From the NCBI GenBank assembly GCA_963732695.1, contig CAVTAP010000016.1, forward strand, positions 124,001 through 188,000: 64,000 bases of DNA. The letters run 5' to 3'. This document shows positions 32,412 through 41,974 of this stretch, piece after piece. A program made the translations under genes and the position numbers. The notes under the pieces were generated by a model. The model did not search any database, was not told the DNA's origin, and was given only the letters and a program-made list of their open reading frames with translations. Numbering within the stretch: position 1 is the first letter of the stretch; each line of letters opens with the position of its first letter. The DNA is from CADEDH01 sp963732695 (GTDB lineage Bacteria > Actinomycetota > Acidimicrobiia > Acidimicrobiales > SZUA-35).

Positions 32412-33674
32412 CTAGCCGACCTTGGAGTTCCAGTTGCGGGCGCCGCTCAATACCTCGTTGAACGGCTTGTTGGTGTCGAAGCTGGGCTCCCGGGGCAGGC
32501 CGAGCACCCGCTCCCCGATGCCGTTGCGCTGCATCTCGTTCGTCCCCGCTGCGATCGACGTGACCCGGCCGTTCAGATAGTTCAGCGCCGGGCGGCCGCC
32601 GTCCTCGTCGCCGGCGGCCCAGGCCAGCGCGGCCGGACCTCCCACCTCCATCCCCAGCCGGGCCCGGATCGGGGCCAGGACACCGGAGGCGAGCTTGCCG
32701 TAGGCCGCCACCGCCGGGTCGGGGGTGGCCTGCGCCCGCAACCGGTCGGCGATGCGATGGCCCAGGTGGTACTGGGCGTAGTCGTTGATGTGGGCCTTGG
32801 CGATGGCCTGACGGGCCGCCGGATCGTCGACCCGGCCCACCTTGCGGGCCAGGGCCACCAGGTCGGGGGCCAGGGCCCGGGGCTCCACCATCGAGGCCCC
32901 CATCTCCCCCGCGCCCCGCTCGTACACCAGCATGGTCTGGGTGACGGCCCAGCCCTTGTTGACCTCGCCGATCACGTCGTCCTCGGTGACCTCCACCTCG
33001 TCGAGGAACTCTTCGCAGAACTCAGCGTTGCCGTTGATCTGGCGGATCTGGCGGACTTCCACCCCCTTGGCGTCGGTCGGGACGGCGAACCATGTGAGCC
33101 CCCGGTGCTTGGGGACCGACCAGTCGGTCCGGGCCAGGCACATGGCCCAGTCGGACAGGTAGGCGCCGCTCGACCAGATCTTCGACCCGCTGATGATCCA
33201 CCGCTCGCCGTCCTGCACGGCCCGGGTGCGGATGCCGGCCAGGTCGGAGCCGGCCTCCGGCTCGGAATAGAACTGGCACCACACCTCGTCGCCCGACAGG
33301 ATCGCCGGGATGTGCTGGCGGCAGAACTCCGGCGTGCAGTGGGCCACCAGCGACCGGCCGATGGCGCCGAAGGTCACGCTGCCGGCCACGCCGAAGTCGG
33401 GCGTGTAGTAGCCGAGCGCCTCCTCCCGCCATACCCGCTCATGGAGCGCGGTGAGGCCCCGGCCCCCGTATTCGGCGGGGTAGGACAGACCGGCCCAGCC
33501 GGCGTCGAACAGCTTGCGCTGCAGCACCCGGGCCTTGGCGATGTCTTCGGGGGTGCTGGCCTCCCGCTCGAAGCGGCCGGTGGCCAGCGCCTTGGGCCGG
33601 GGCTCCAGGTTGGCCTTGATCCAGGCCCGGGCCTCCCGGCGGAACGTCTCGATGTCGGTGTCGTTGCTGCTCAT
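32412..33674 (-). CDS. Acyl-CoA dehydrogenase (first of a pair)
   Basis: A 420-residue FAD-dependent acyl-CoA dehydrogenase. Typical segments are W-A-G-L-S-Y-P-A-E-Y-G-G-R-G, Y-S-E-P-E-A-G-S-D-L-A-G-I (flavin/substrate loop), I-S-G-S-K-I-W and the C-terminal R-V-T-S-I-A-A-G-T-N-E-M-Q-R. It introduces a double bond into an acyl-CoA thioester. The partner gene 29 bases upstream encodes a second, divergent member. Such adjacent pairs form heteromeric enzymes in actinobacterial sterol side-chain degradation, so the same may hold here. Confidence 0.88.
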   Translation of the reverse strand: MSSNDTDIETFRREARAWIKANLEPRPKALATGRFEREASTPEDIAKARVLQRKLFDAGWAGLSYPAEYGGRGLTALHERVWREEALGYYTPDFGVAGSVTFGAIGRSLVAHCTPEFCRQHIPAILSGDEVWCQFYSEPEAGSDLAGIRTRAVQDGERWIISGSKIWSSGAYLSDWAMCLARTDWSVPKHRGLTWFAVPTDAKGVEVRQIRQINGNAEFCEEFLDEVEVTEDDVIGEVNKGWAVTQTMLVYERGAGEMGASMVEPRALAPDLVALARKVGRVDDPAARQAIAKAHINDYAQYHLGHRIADRLRAQATPDPAVAAYGKLASGVLAPIRARLGMEVGGPAALAWAAGDEDGGRPALNYLNGRVTSIAAGTNEMQRNGIGERVLGLPREPSFDTNKPFNEVLSGARNWNSKVG

Positions 33675-33703
33675 GTCTCGTTCCTCGTCCCTCGTCCTCG
33701 TGC

Positions 33704-34831
33704 TCACAGCCCGGCCAGCTGGCACAGGCGCTCGCGGTGCCAGGCGGCGTCGCCGAACAGGCCGGCGTCGGTGGTGAGCCGCCGCAGGTACAGGTGCTGG
33801 TCGTGCTCCCACGTGTAGCCAATGCCGCCGAACACCTGGAAGCAGTTCTGGGCCAGCTCGATGGAGCTCTCCCCCACCAGCGCCTTGGCGATGCTGGCCG
33901 CCTCCACGCCGTAGTCGTCGTCCTCGCCCAGGGACCGGGCGGCCGCCCCCACCACCGCCTTGGCCATCTCCACCGCCAGGCTCATGTCGGCCAGCACGTG
34001 CTTCACGGCCTGGAACGAGCCGATGGGCCGGCCGAAGGCGATCCGGTCCTTGGCGTATTCCACGGTCATGTTCAGCTCGTGGTCCATCGCCCCCACCGAT
34101 TCGGCCGCCGTGAGCACGGCGGCCACGGCCAGCTGCCGGTCGAGCTGGTGTTCGATCGCGCCCGGCTGGCCGACCACGGCCGATGGGGTTACGGCCACGT
34201 TGTCGAAGCGCACCTCGGCGAACCGGCGGCTGATGTCCAGCGACTCGAGTTCGGTGACGGTGACGCCGGGGGCCCCCGCCGCCACCAGCGCCTGGGTCGG
34301 CCCGACGGCGGTGCCGGCCGTGACCAGCAGCCACGACGACGGCTCCACGTCCTGCACCGCCGTCTTGGCCCCGTTGAGCACCAGACCTCCGTCGGCCGTG
34401 ACCTCGGCCGTCACCCCGCCGTCGGGCTCGCCGTTGGCACCGACGCTGGCCACGGCCCACGACGCCGACACCTCGCCCGCCACCAGCGGGCCGAGCACCT
34501 GCTGGCGCAGCTTCTCGCTACCGGCGACGGCCACGGCCCGGGCCACCACGTTGGTGCCGATGTAGGAGCCGGGCTGGAGGAGCCCGCCCCGCTTGTAGGC
34601 GATGAGGGTGGCGTCGAGCACCCCGTTGCCGGAGATGCTGCCCCCGCCCATCTCCTCGGGCACGAGCATGGAGAACCAGCCGAGCTCGGCCGCCTGGCGG
34701 CGGTAGGAGGCGAGGAAGGCACCGTTGCGGGCCTCGGCGTCGCGGACCACGGTGAGCGGGCACGTCTGGCCCATGAAGCGTTCGGATACATCGAGCAGCG
34801 CCCGCTGGTCCTCGGTGACGTCGGTGTCCAC
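33704..34831 (-). CDS. Acyl-CoA dehydrogenase (second of a pair, divergent)
   Basis: About 375 residues. The fold is clear from D-V-T-E-D-Q-R-A-L-L-D-V-S at the N-terminus, F-G-R-P-I-G-S-F-Q-A-V-K-H, and Q-V-F-G-G-I-G-Y-T-W-E-H-D-Q-H near the end. The substrate-loop motif of the first gene is degenerate (V-A-S-V-G-A-N-G-E). This matches the non-catalytic or half-site partner seen in heteromeric enzymes. The start is uncertain: the GTG used gives the usual N-terminal length; an ATG 27 codons upstream is possible. Confidence 0.82.
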   Translation of the reverse strand: MDTDVTEDQRALLDVSERFMGQTCPLTVVRDAEARNGAFLASYRRQAAELGWFSMLVPEEMGGGSISGNGVLDATLIAYKRGGLLQPGSYIGTNVVARAVAVAGSEKLRQQVLGPLVAGEVSASWAVASVGANGEPDGGVTAEVTADGGLVLNGAKTAVQDVEPSSWLLVTAGTAVGPTQALVAAGAPGVTVTELESLDISRRFAEVRFDNVAVTPSAVVGQPGAIEHQLDRQLAVAAVLTAAESVGAMDHELNMTVEYAKDRIAFGRPIGSFQAVKHVLADMSLAVEMAKAVVGAAARSLGEDDDYGVEAASIAKALVGESSIELAQNCFQVFGGIGYTWEHDQHLYLRRLTTDAGLFGDAAWHRERLCQLAGL

Positions 34832-34966
34832 CTCTTCCCCTTCGGCGTCGGGTGACGCGCCGGACTTCGGCGCTCCGGCAATTCTGACCCCGCCCCCCGA
34901 CCGGCCGTCCAATCCCCGGCGACGACGGTCGGTGCGGGCGCGGCCGGGTGGGCCGGGGCGGGCCGG

Positions 34967-37408
34967 TCAGCCGGAGCGGGTAGCGCGGGCCGGTGGGGCC
35001 AGGCCGTTCAGCTGGTCGACGGCTCCGGTGACGTCGCCCAACTCGGCGAAATCGACGGCGACGAAGCTCGGCAACCGGCCTCGCTCCGCCCGGCACTGCT
35101 GGGCCCGCTCGACGATGACGTCACGGCGGTTGAGGGCGGTCGCCTCGGCCCGGTCGGGCACCAGGCCCAGCACCCAGTGGTTGAGCAGGAACAGCTCGCC
35201 CCCCGAGCCGCCCCGCCCGGCGCCGCAGCTCAGGTCCGACGTCTGATGGATCCGGAACGGCGTCTCCTGGATGTGGTCGAAGGCGGGCCGGTACCAGGCC
35301 GGGCCCGGGCGGCCGGTCTCGGCGAACACGACCAGGCGGTGGCCGCTGTCGACCATCTCCCCCAGCGTGGGCCAGCCCCCGTCGACGTCGCCGTCGAACA
35401 GGTAGCGGTCGAGCCCGGCCTCGTGGAAGGCGGCTTCGGTGTCGGCCGCCGAGATGCCGTCCTGGACGATGAGGGTGACCACCTCGCCCGGGTTGTCGTC
35501 GAGGAAGGCCCGCACGTCGCCCAACCCGTCGGCCAGGGGCCGGGCCCCGAGCCCGCAGGCCAGGTGGCACAGCCAGGTGCCGGGCTGGCTGGCCGTCAGC
35601 GGCTCGAGGGCCCGGGTGAGCAGGGTGGCAGCGGGCGAGGGGGGTGCCACATCGGCCGCCAGCTGGCGCCGGCTCACCACGGGCTTCCAGTAGTGGGTGT
35701 CGATCAACAGGGCCCGGACACCGCCGTCGAGCTGGCCCCGGAGGTCGCGGCCCTGTTCGGGCCACACCCGCACCAGCCCCGGGCTCGACATGGCGTTGTG
35801 GGTGGCCGCCATCACCACCTGGCTGTAGGGCCGGTCACAGAGCTCGACGTGGCCGTTGCACGCCGCAACGGCGGGCTCGGCCGAGAGCAGCACCGTGGGC
35901 GGCCCGGCCAGGGTGGCGCTGCCCAGGGCGAGACCCAGCAGCCCGACGGCGGGCACCGGGCGGAGCCGGCCGTGACGACCGGCGGTGGCACCCACCGCCA
36001 GCACGGCACCGAGCCCGGCCAGCAGCACCACCCCCTGAGCGATGCGGAGATCGAAGCGGTCCAGCACCTTGCGCTCCACGTCGGCGGCCAGCTGGGCCGC
36101 TCCGCTGTCGGCCCGGGGGACGAGCACGGGCACCGGCACCGACGGGGTCGGGGTTCCCGGCACCGCCGAGGCGACTGCCGGCCCGCTCCCGGCGGCGGCC
36201 AATGAGGCCGCCGGCGTCAGTGCCCCCCGGGCGACGACGGCCCACACCACGCCGGCCGCCAGGCCTGCCACCACCAGGCTCAGGCCCACGGCCGTCACCG
36301 CGGCCGCCGGCTGTCGCCGGTGGCGGCGGGCGACCGCGGCGGCACCGGCCGCCACCAGGCCGGCTCCGATCGCCGCCGTGCCCCACCCCAGCCGCCCGAC
36401 GGCGGCCCGGAGCGTGTTCAACCGGGCCAGTGGGACGGGCCCCAAGTTGCCGGCCCGGTCGGAGACGGCCCGCACCATGGTGAGATCCCGACTCATGGTG
36501 CCGGGATCGCGGAGCTGGGCGGCCAGCGTGCGGGCCTCGCCCACCAGCACCGAGACGGCCGCCGTGATCAGGGCCTCCCGTTCCCGGCGCTCCCCCACCG
36601 CGTCCTCGATCCGGCTCCGGGTGCCGTCGTCCATCAGGGGGCCCAACCGGTCGAGCACGAGGCCGACGATGCGCTCGGGATCGAATTCGGTGCCGCCGTA
36701 CACGGGCACCGACATCGGCACCCGTCCGGCCGCCAGCTCGTCGGCGAACGTCATCACCAGCGTCTCGTAGGCTTCGAGCGAGTCCGCCACCTGGTCGGCG
36801 GTCCGGGCCAGCGTGGCCCGCAGCTCCGCCTCCCGGGGCTGGCCCAACCAGGCCACCAGGTCGGCCACGGTCACCTCGCCGTCCATGCGGGGCACGTCGC
36901 CCCGGAGGTAGGCCACGGTCTGGTCCACGGTCGTCTCGGCGCCGGCCCGGAGGCGGTCGGGCGGCAGGACGATATGCAGTGCCTGCACGGTGGCGGCCCG
37001 CACCTCCTGGCGTTCGGCCTCCGACGACGGGCCGAGCCGGCCGATGAGATCGCTCTGGCGGGCGGCCAGGCCGGGATCGGTCAGCACGTCGCTGTAGGTC
37101 CGCTCGTAGGCGTCGGCCGAGTCGAGGGCGTCGAGGTAGGTGGCCCGGTTGAGCAGCGTCGTCTGCACCAGCACCACGGCCGCCAGCAGCAGCGCCCCCA
37201 CCGTCACGGCCACCGGCCCGGCCGCCCGCCCGACGGCGGCGATGACGTTCGAGGTCACGGCCCACTGTCTCACGGCCCCCGCCGGCACGGCCCCCGGCGG
37301 CACGGCCCGCGGTGAGGCGGCCCGGTGTGCGACAGCCCCGCCCCGCTGCTCCGGGGCGCCGGTGGCCCGGGAGCGAGGCGCCGGAACCTCAGGTTCGAAC
37401 GCCTCCAT
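34967..37408 (-). CDS. Large membrane protein with PLC-like phosphodiesterase domain
   Basis: An 813-residue fusion. After a Pro/Ala-rich N-terminus there is a membrane helix (about 61-82), a helical extracytoplasmic domain of about 250 residues, then four hydrophobic segments between about residues 340 and 510. The last 270 residues look like a PI-PLC-X-type domain: Y-S-Q-V-V-M-A-A-T-H-N-A-M-S, then G-V-R-A-L-L-I-D-T-H-Y-W, and N-P-G-E-V-V-T-L-I-V-Q-D. His in T-H-N and His in D-T-H are the expected catalytic or metal residues. The first part has no family that I recognise. The domain would face outside. It stands alone between divergently and similarly directed metabolic genes. Confidence 0.75.
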   Translation of the reverse strand: MEAFEPEVPAPRSRATGAPEQRGGAVAHRAASPRAVPPGAVPAGAVRQWAVTSNVIAAVGRAAGPVAVTVGALLLAAVVLVQTTLLNRATYLDALDSADAYERTYSDVLTDPGLAARQSDLIGRLGPSSEAERQEVRAATVQALHIVLPPDRLRAGAETTVDQTVAYLRGDVPRMDGEVTVADLVAWLGQPREAELRATLARTADQVADSLEAYETLVMTFADELAAGRVPMSVPVYGGTEFDPERIVGLVLDRLGPLMDDGTRSRIEDAVGERREREALITAAVSVLVGEARTLAAQLRDPGTMSRDLTMVRAVSDRAGNLGPVPLARLNTLRAAVGRLGWGTAAIGAGLVAAGAAAVARRHRRQPAAAVTAVGLSLVVAGLAAGVVWAVVARGALTPAASLAAAGSGPAVASAVPGTPTPSVPVPVLVPRADSGAAQLAADVERKVLDRFDLRIAQGVVLLAGLGAVLAVGATAGRHGRLRPVPAVGLLGLALGSATLAGPPTVLLSAEPAVAACNGHVELCDRPYSQVVMAATHNAMSSPGLVRVWPEQGRDLRGQLDGGVRALLIDTHYWKPVVSRRQLAADVAPPSPAATLLTRALEPLTASQPGTWLCHLACGLGARPLADGLGDVRAFLDDNPGEVVTLIVQDGISAADTEAAFHEAGLDRYLFDGDVDGGWPTLGEMVDSGHRLVVFAETGRPGPAWYRPAFDHIQETPFRIHQTSDLSCGAGRGGSGGELFLLNHWVLGLVPDRAEATALNRRDVIVERAQQCRAERGRLPSFVAVDFAELGDVTGAVDQLNGLAPPARATRSG

Positions 37409-37528
37409 CGGCGAATGCTACCGGCCGGTAGCAGCAGAGCGTGAACCGGGGATCCCGTTGCGGTGCCGACGGGGATGGTGCTCGTAGTATCTGCGGTGTC
37501 CGAATCGCAGCCGGGGAGGCTCGTTCCC

Positions 37529-38683
37529 ATGACCGACATCGCCGAGAAGGCCGCAGGGATCGTGGAGGCGTTGCGGGAGACCGACGCCGAGACCGAGTCG
37601 CTGCGCCGGGTGAGCGACGAAGCGGTGGCCCTCATGCAAGGCGCCGGCCTCAGCCTCATCGAGGCACCGGCCGCCTACGGCGGCTACCAGCTCTCACCCC
37701 GGGACCTCATCGAGGCCGAGCGGCTGGTGGCCCACGCCAGCCCGGCCGCCTCCTGGGTGCTGATGGTGTGCCAGGCCCACACCTTCATCGCCGGCCGGCT
37801 GCCCGAACAGGGCCAGGCCGAGGTGTTCGGCCCCGACCCCGGCGTGTTCATCCCCGGCGTCCCGTCCCGCCAGGGCACCTGCCAGAAGGCCGACGGGGGC
37901 TACCTGCTCAACGGGCGATGGCCGTTCGCCAGCGGGGCCGACCACGGCGACTGGTTGATGGTGGGCAGCCGGGGCGCCCGCAACGCCACCGGCGAGCCGT
38001 CGCCGGGCATGATCGTGGTGCTCCCCCGGGCCGACGTCGAGATCGACGACACCTGGTTCACCATGGGCATGCGGGGCACCGGCTCCAAGGACATCGTGCT
38101 GAGCGACGTGTTCGTGCCCGAGCACCGGGCGGTGCCCATGGCCGAGGCCTTCGTGGGCACGGTCCCCGGCGTCGAGGTGCCGCTCTACCGGCTGCCGGTG
38201 GCGGCGACCCTGGCCACCATGCTGCTGGGCTCGCTGGTGGGGATGAGCCAGCGGGGCCTGGAGCTGTTCGTCGAGGCCACCCGCACCCGGCGCGACGCGT
38301 ACAGCGGCGAGCCCAAGATGTACAGCATCGGCCTCCAGCGGCGGGTGGCCGAGGCCAACGCCGAGATCGGGCTGGCCTGGACGCTGGCCCAGCAGAACTG
38401 CGATCTGCTGGAGGCGGCGATGGAACACGATCCGCCCATGGCCCCCGAGGCCCGGGCCCAGGTGCGATGGAACGCGGCCTACGCCGCCGAGCTGTGCCGC
38501 CGGGCGACGGACCGGCTCTACGCCGGGGCCGGAGCCAACGCCGCCCACAACAGCCACGCCATGCAGTCGGTGTTCCGCAACGTCAACACCGCCACCCACC
38601 ACGCCATGCTCGACTTCGACTCCACGCTCGAGATCCAGGGCAAGATGCTGCTCGGCGTGGAGCAGCCCGACGCCACGATCTAG
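37529..38683 (+). CDS. Acyl-CoA-dehydrogenase-fold flavoprotein (possible monooxygenase)
   Basis: A 384-residue protein of the group-D flavin monooxygenase/acyl-CoA dehydrogenase superfamily. The pattern E-A-P-A-A-Y-G-G-Y-Q, W-V-L-M-V-C-Q-A-H, P-G-V-P-S-R-Q-G-T, and L-N-G-R-W-P-F-A-S-G-A-D-H follows HsaA/HpaB-like enzymes rather than classical dehydrogenases, whose catalytic Glu is not seen. Such proteins hydroxylate aromatics with a separate flavin reductase or desaturate unusual acyl-CoAs. The ATG at 37529 has GGGGAGG nine bases upstream. It is convergent with the Rrf2 gene. Confidence 0.8.
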   Translation: MTDIAEKAAGIVEALRETDAETESLRRVSDEAVALMQGAGLSLIEAPAAYGGYQLSPRDLIEAERLVAHASPAASWVLMVCQAHTFIAGRLPEQGQAEVFGPDPGVFIPGVPSRQGTCQKADGGYLLNGRWPFASGADHGDWLMVGSRGARNATGEPSPGMIVVLPRADVEIDDTWFTMGMRGTGSKDIVLSDVFVPEHRAVPMAEAFVGTVPGVEVPLYRLPVAATLATMLLGSLVGMSQRGLELFVEATRTRRDAYSGEPKMYSIGLQRRVAEANAEIGLAWTLAQQNCDLLEAAMEHDPPMAPEARAQVRWNAAYAAELCRRATDRLYAGAGANAAHNSHAMQSVFRNVNTATHHAMLDFDSTLEIQGKMLLGVEQPDATI

Positions 38684-38697
38684 CGTCCCCTCCCGGT

Positions 38698-39189
38698 CTA
38701 CGCCTCGGCTTCGGCTTCCCGTTTGCGGTGGAGGCGGTGGGCGTCGGCCGGGACCGGATAGACGCCTTCCTTCAGCTGCTCGTCCACCCGGGCCACGTCG
38801 GCCAGGGTGGAGGCGGCCAGCCGGTCGCAGAAGGCGCTGCGGCCGGCGCTCCACACCTCGTGCAGGGCGCACACGTCGTCCCAGCGGCACGGGCCGCCCC
38901 GCAGTGCGCACTCCCCCAGATCGAGCGGACCCTCCAGCGCCTCCAGCACCTCGAGCACCGAGATGTCCTCCGGCGAGCGGGTGAGGGTGTAGCCGCCCCG
39001 CCGGCCGGCGGTGGACCGCACCAGGCCGCCGCGCTGCAACGACTGCAGCACCTGATGGAGGAAACCCTGGGGGATCCCCATCTCCCGTGAGATCTCGGCC
39101 GCCGTGACCAGCACCTCGGGATCATTGCCAGCCAGGCACACGGCGGCCCGCATTCCGTAGTCAGAGCGCCGTGTCGTCACAATCTTCAT
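38698..39189 (-). CDS. Rrf2-family iron-sulfur transcriptional regulator
   Basis: A 163-residue Rrf2 regulator. The winged helix occupies the first 80 residues (R-S-D-Y-G-M-R-A, I-S-R-E-M-G-I-P-Q-G-F-L, R-R-G-G-Y-T-L-T-R). Cys94, Cys101 and Cys107 lie in the order found in IscR/NsrR-type proteins and should hold an iron-sulfur cluster that senses redox state, NO or cluster supply. I take the ATG giving M-K-I-V-T-T-R. The gene is divergent from the cytochrome oxidase operon, with a palindrome between them. Confidence 0.85.
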   Translation of the reverse strand: MKIVTTRRSDYGMRAAVCLAGNDPEVLVTAAEISREMGIPQGFLHQVLQSLQRGGLVRSTAGRRGGYTLTRSPEDISVLEVLEALEGPLDLGECALRGGPCRWDDVCALHEVWSAGRSAFCDRLAASTLADVARVDEQLKEGVYPVPADAHRLHRKREAEAEA

Positions 39190-39270
39190 CGAGCGTGCGT
39201 GCCTCCGCTTCGTCTGCTCCCACCGTACTTGGGACTTGGGACCTTCGACCCCACCCACAACTTGAAGTAC

Positions 39271-39289
39271 CTATAGTGACAAACTATAG
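39271..39289. promoter_or_regulatory. Candidate Rrf2 operator upstream of the oxidase operon
   Basis: CTATAGT (39271-39277) and ACTATAG (39283-39289) form a perfect 7-bp inverted repeat with a 5-base spacer, AT-rich in a GC-rich genome. It lies in the divergent region of the Rrf2 gene and ctaC, 39 bases before the chosen ctaC start. Rrf2 regulators bind palindromes of this size. Confidence 0.65.
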
Positions 39290-39328
39290 ATAGTGTCGCC
39301 GCTCAGGTCGACACGGGAGGTGTTGGGT

Positions 39329-40150
39329 GTGAGGAGGGAATGGCTCGTCGTAGGCGCCATATGGGCGGCGCTGACGGCCTTGGGCGAGTTCGTGGTGACC
39401 ACGTGGACGATGCTTCCCGAGGGGTACTCCCGGGAGTCGCACGTGGTGAACGAGGCCTACGTGCTGCTGCTGGTGATGGCCGTGCCGGTGTTCGCCTTCA
39501 TGGTGACGATGCTCGGCTACTCGATCGTGGCCTTCCGCCACCCGGGGGCGACCGAGGACGGCCCGAACCTGGGCAACAACAAGCGGGTGGTGTGGGTCTG
39601 GCTCGCCGTCACCGCCGCGCTCGACCTGGCCGTGCTGATCAACCCCGGCTTCGTGGGCCTGCGGGACATCCGGGGCACCCAGTCGGCCGACATGGCAATC
39701 CAGGTGGTGGGCCAGCGCTGGAGCTGGACCGTCACCTACGAGAACGGGGCCACCAGCACCACCGAGATGGTGGTACCGGTCGACACCCGCATCCGCTTCG
39801 ACGTCACCTCCACCGACGTGCTGCATTCGTTCTGGGTGCCCGGCTTCGGCCTCAAGGTCGACGCCGTACCCGGGCGCACCACGCAGATGTACGTCACCAC
39901 CGAACGCACGGGTGACAACGCCGACGACAGCCGGCTCCGGGTGCAGTGCGCCGAGCTGTGCGGCCTCAGCCACGCCAACATGGCCATGACCGTGCGGGTG
40001 GTCGACCAGGCCGACTACGACGCCTGGGTGGAGAACCTGAAGAACAACCCGCCGGCCGCCGCCCAGCAGGCGGCGGAAGCGACGGCCACCACCACGGCCG
40101 GTCAACAGAGCGATCAGCAGGCGGGAGCCGCCGCCGGACAGGAAGGCTGA
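39329..40150 (+). CDS. ctaC: Cytochrome c oxidase subunit II
   Basis: About 273 residues. Two membrane helices are followed by the CuA domain. Ligands are visible: His166 in L-H-S-F-W-V, then Cys207, Cys211, His215 and Met218 in C-A-E-L-C-G-L-S-H-A-N-M, with the bridging Glu between the Cys pair. There is no CxxCH, so it is an aa3-type rather than caa3-type subunit. The C-terminal tail is Ala/Gln/Thr-rich. The GTG at 39329 has GGGAGG eight bases upstream; a GTG at 39293 is in frame but poorly placed. First gene of the oxidase operon. Confidence 0.92.
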   Translation: MRREWLVVGAIWAALTALGEFVVTTWTMLPEGYSRESHVVNEAYVLLLVMAVPVFAFMVTMLGYSIVAFRHPGATEDGPNLGNNKRVVWVWLAVTAALDLAVLINPGFVGLRDIRGTQSADMAIQVVGQRWSWTVTYENGATSTTEMVVPVDTRIRFDVTSTDVLHSFWVPGFGLKVDAVPGRTTQMYVTTERTGDNADDSRLRVQCAELCGLSHANMAMTVRVVDQADYDAWVENLKNNPPAAAQQAAEATATTTAGQQSDQQAGAAAGQEG

Positions 40151-40156
40151 GCACCA

Positions 40157-41974
40157 ATGCGTCCACTCTTCAGAGCGGTCAAGTGGGGAATCGGGGGCTA
40201 TCTGCTCGGGGCGATCGCCGCCTGGCTCATGGCCGGGGCCAGCGGCCCGGTGAACGGCCCCCTCGAGGTGACCGTCGGCTTCATCGCCGGCCTCATCGGC
40301 TGGATCTTCGGCATCGGCGCCTGGAACAACTGGGGCCGGGAATGGTTCGGCCTTCCACCCAAGGACGAGGGCAAGGACGACTGGCGCCGGTACTTCCGGT
40401 TCAACACCGACCACAAGGTGGTGGGCGTCCAGTACCTCGTGGCCTTCATCGCCGTGATGGGCATCGGCGGCGTCATGGCCATGCTGATGCGCCTGGAGCT
40501 GGCTCGGTCGGGCACCGACTTCATGAGCGAGGAGACCTACAACAAGGTCATGAGCATGCACGGCATCCTGATGGTGGCCGTGGCTGTGGCCGGCATCCTC
40601 GGGTCGTTCGGCAACTACCTGATTCCCCTGATGATCGGGGCCCAGGACATGGCCTTCCCCCGGATCAACGCCCTCAGCTTCTGGCTCATCCCCCCAGTGG
40701 CGGTGGCGCTGCTGTCCGCTCCCCTGCTCGGCTCGTTCGAGGCGGGATGGACGGCGTACCCGCCGCTCAGCGTGCTGGCCCCGGGCGACGGCCAGCTGCT
40801 GTTCAACATGGGGGTCATCACCTTCGGCCTGTCGTCGATCCTCGGTGGACTCAACATCCTCACCACGGTGACCACGATGCGGGCCCCGGGCATGACGTGG
40901 GGCCGGTTGCCGATCTTCGTGTGGGCCGGGTTCTCCGCCTCGCTGATCAGCGTGCTGTTCACCCAGTACTTCGCCGCCACCCTGGTGATGATCCAGCTCG
41001 ACCGGATCGCCGGCACCGCCTTCTTCGACGCCAAGGCCGGCGGCGGCACCCTGCTCTACGAGCACCTGTTCTGGTTCTACTCCCACCCGGCCGTCTACAT
41101 CATGGTGCTCCCGGCGTTCGGGGTCTCGCTCGAGATCATCACCCACTTCTCCCGCAAGCCCCTGTTCGCCTACAAGGCGGTGGTGGGGGCGTTCCTCACC
41201 ATCGTGGGCCTGAGCGGGATCGTGTGGGCCCACCACATGTTCACCAGCGGGATGGCCAACTACTTCCACGCCCCGTTCATGGCCCTCACCGAGGCCATCT
41301 CGATTCCCACCGGCGTGGTCTTCCTGGCCGCCATCGGCACCATGTGGAAGGGTCGGATCTGGTTCACGGCCCCGATGATCATGGCCACCGGCTGGGTGTT
41401 CAACTTCATGATCGGGGGTCTCACCGGCATCTTCCACGCCGACGTGGCCACCGACCTCCAGCTCCACGACACCTACTTCGTGGTGGCCCACTTCCACTTC
41501 ACGATCATCGGCGGCTCGATCATGGGTCTGCTCGGCGGCACGTTCTACTGGTTCCCCAAGATCACGGGCCGCATGTACAACGAACGGCTGGGCCAGATCT
41601 TCGCCCTCTGGGTGACGATCGGGCTGAACGTGGTCTTCCTGCCCATGTTCTGGGTCGGGGTCAACGGCATGAACCGCCGGGTGGCCGTCTACCCGGCCGA
41701 TCTGCAACGGGTCAACGAGTTCATCAGCGCTGCCGCCTTCCTGTTCGGAGCCGGATTCCTGCTGTTCATCGGCAACCTCCTGTGGTCCGCCATCAAGGGA
41801 CCCAAGGCGCCGGACAACCCGTGGAACGCCTCCACCCTCGAGTGGTCGGTGTCGTCGCCGCCGCCGCACCACAACTTCCCCCTGCTGCCCGAGGTCGTGG
41901 GCCATCCCTACGAGTACGGCCGGCCGGGGGCCCAGCATGCCGTCCTGAGCACCGCGGGAGCGACCCATGGCTGA
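40157..41974 (+). CDS. ctaD: Cytochrome c oxidase subunit I
   Basis: A 605-residue catalytic subunit of heme-copper oxidases. About 50 N-terminal residues with two extra hydrophobic segments precede the usual N-T-D-H-K start. Heme and copper ligands are in place: M-S-M-H-G-I-L-M for low-spin heme, F-Y-S-H-P-A-V-Y for CuB and the cross-linked Tyr, W-A-H-H-M-F for CuB, and V-V-A-H-F-H-F for the two hemes. It reduces oxygen to water and pumps protons. Six bases follow ctaC; the stop overlaps the next gene by eight bases. Confidence 0.95.
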   Translation: MRPLFRAVKWGIGGYLLGAIAAWLMAGASGPVNGPLEVTVGFIAGLIGWIFGIGAWNNWGREWFGLPPKDEGKDDWRRYFRFNTDHKVVGVQYLVAFIAVMGIGGVMAMLMRLELARSGTDFMSEETYNKVMSMHGILMVAVAVAGILGSFGNYLIPLMIGAQDMAFPRINALSFWLIPPVAVALLSAPLLGSFEAGWTAYPPLSVLAPGDGQLLFNMGVITFGLSSILGGLNILTTVTTMRAPGMTWGRLPIFVWAGFSASLISVLFTQYFAATLVMIQLDRIAGTAFFDAKAGGGTLLYEHLFWFYSHPAVYIMVLPAFGVSLEIITHFSRKPLFAYKAVVGAFLTIVGLSGIVWAHHMFTSGMANYFHAPFMALTEAISIPTGVVFLAAIGTMWKGRIWFTAPMIMATGWVFNFMIGGLTGIFHADVATDLQLHDTYFVVAHFHFTIIGGSIMGLLGGTFYWFPKITGRMYNERLGQIFALWVTIGLNVVFLPMFWVGVNGMNRRVAVYPADLQRVNEFISAAAFLFGAGFLLFIGNLLWSAIKGPKAPDNPWNASTLEWSVSSPPPHHNFPLLPEVVGHPYEYGRPGAQHAVLSTAGATHG

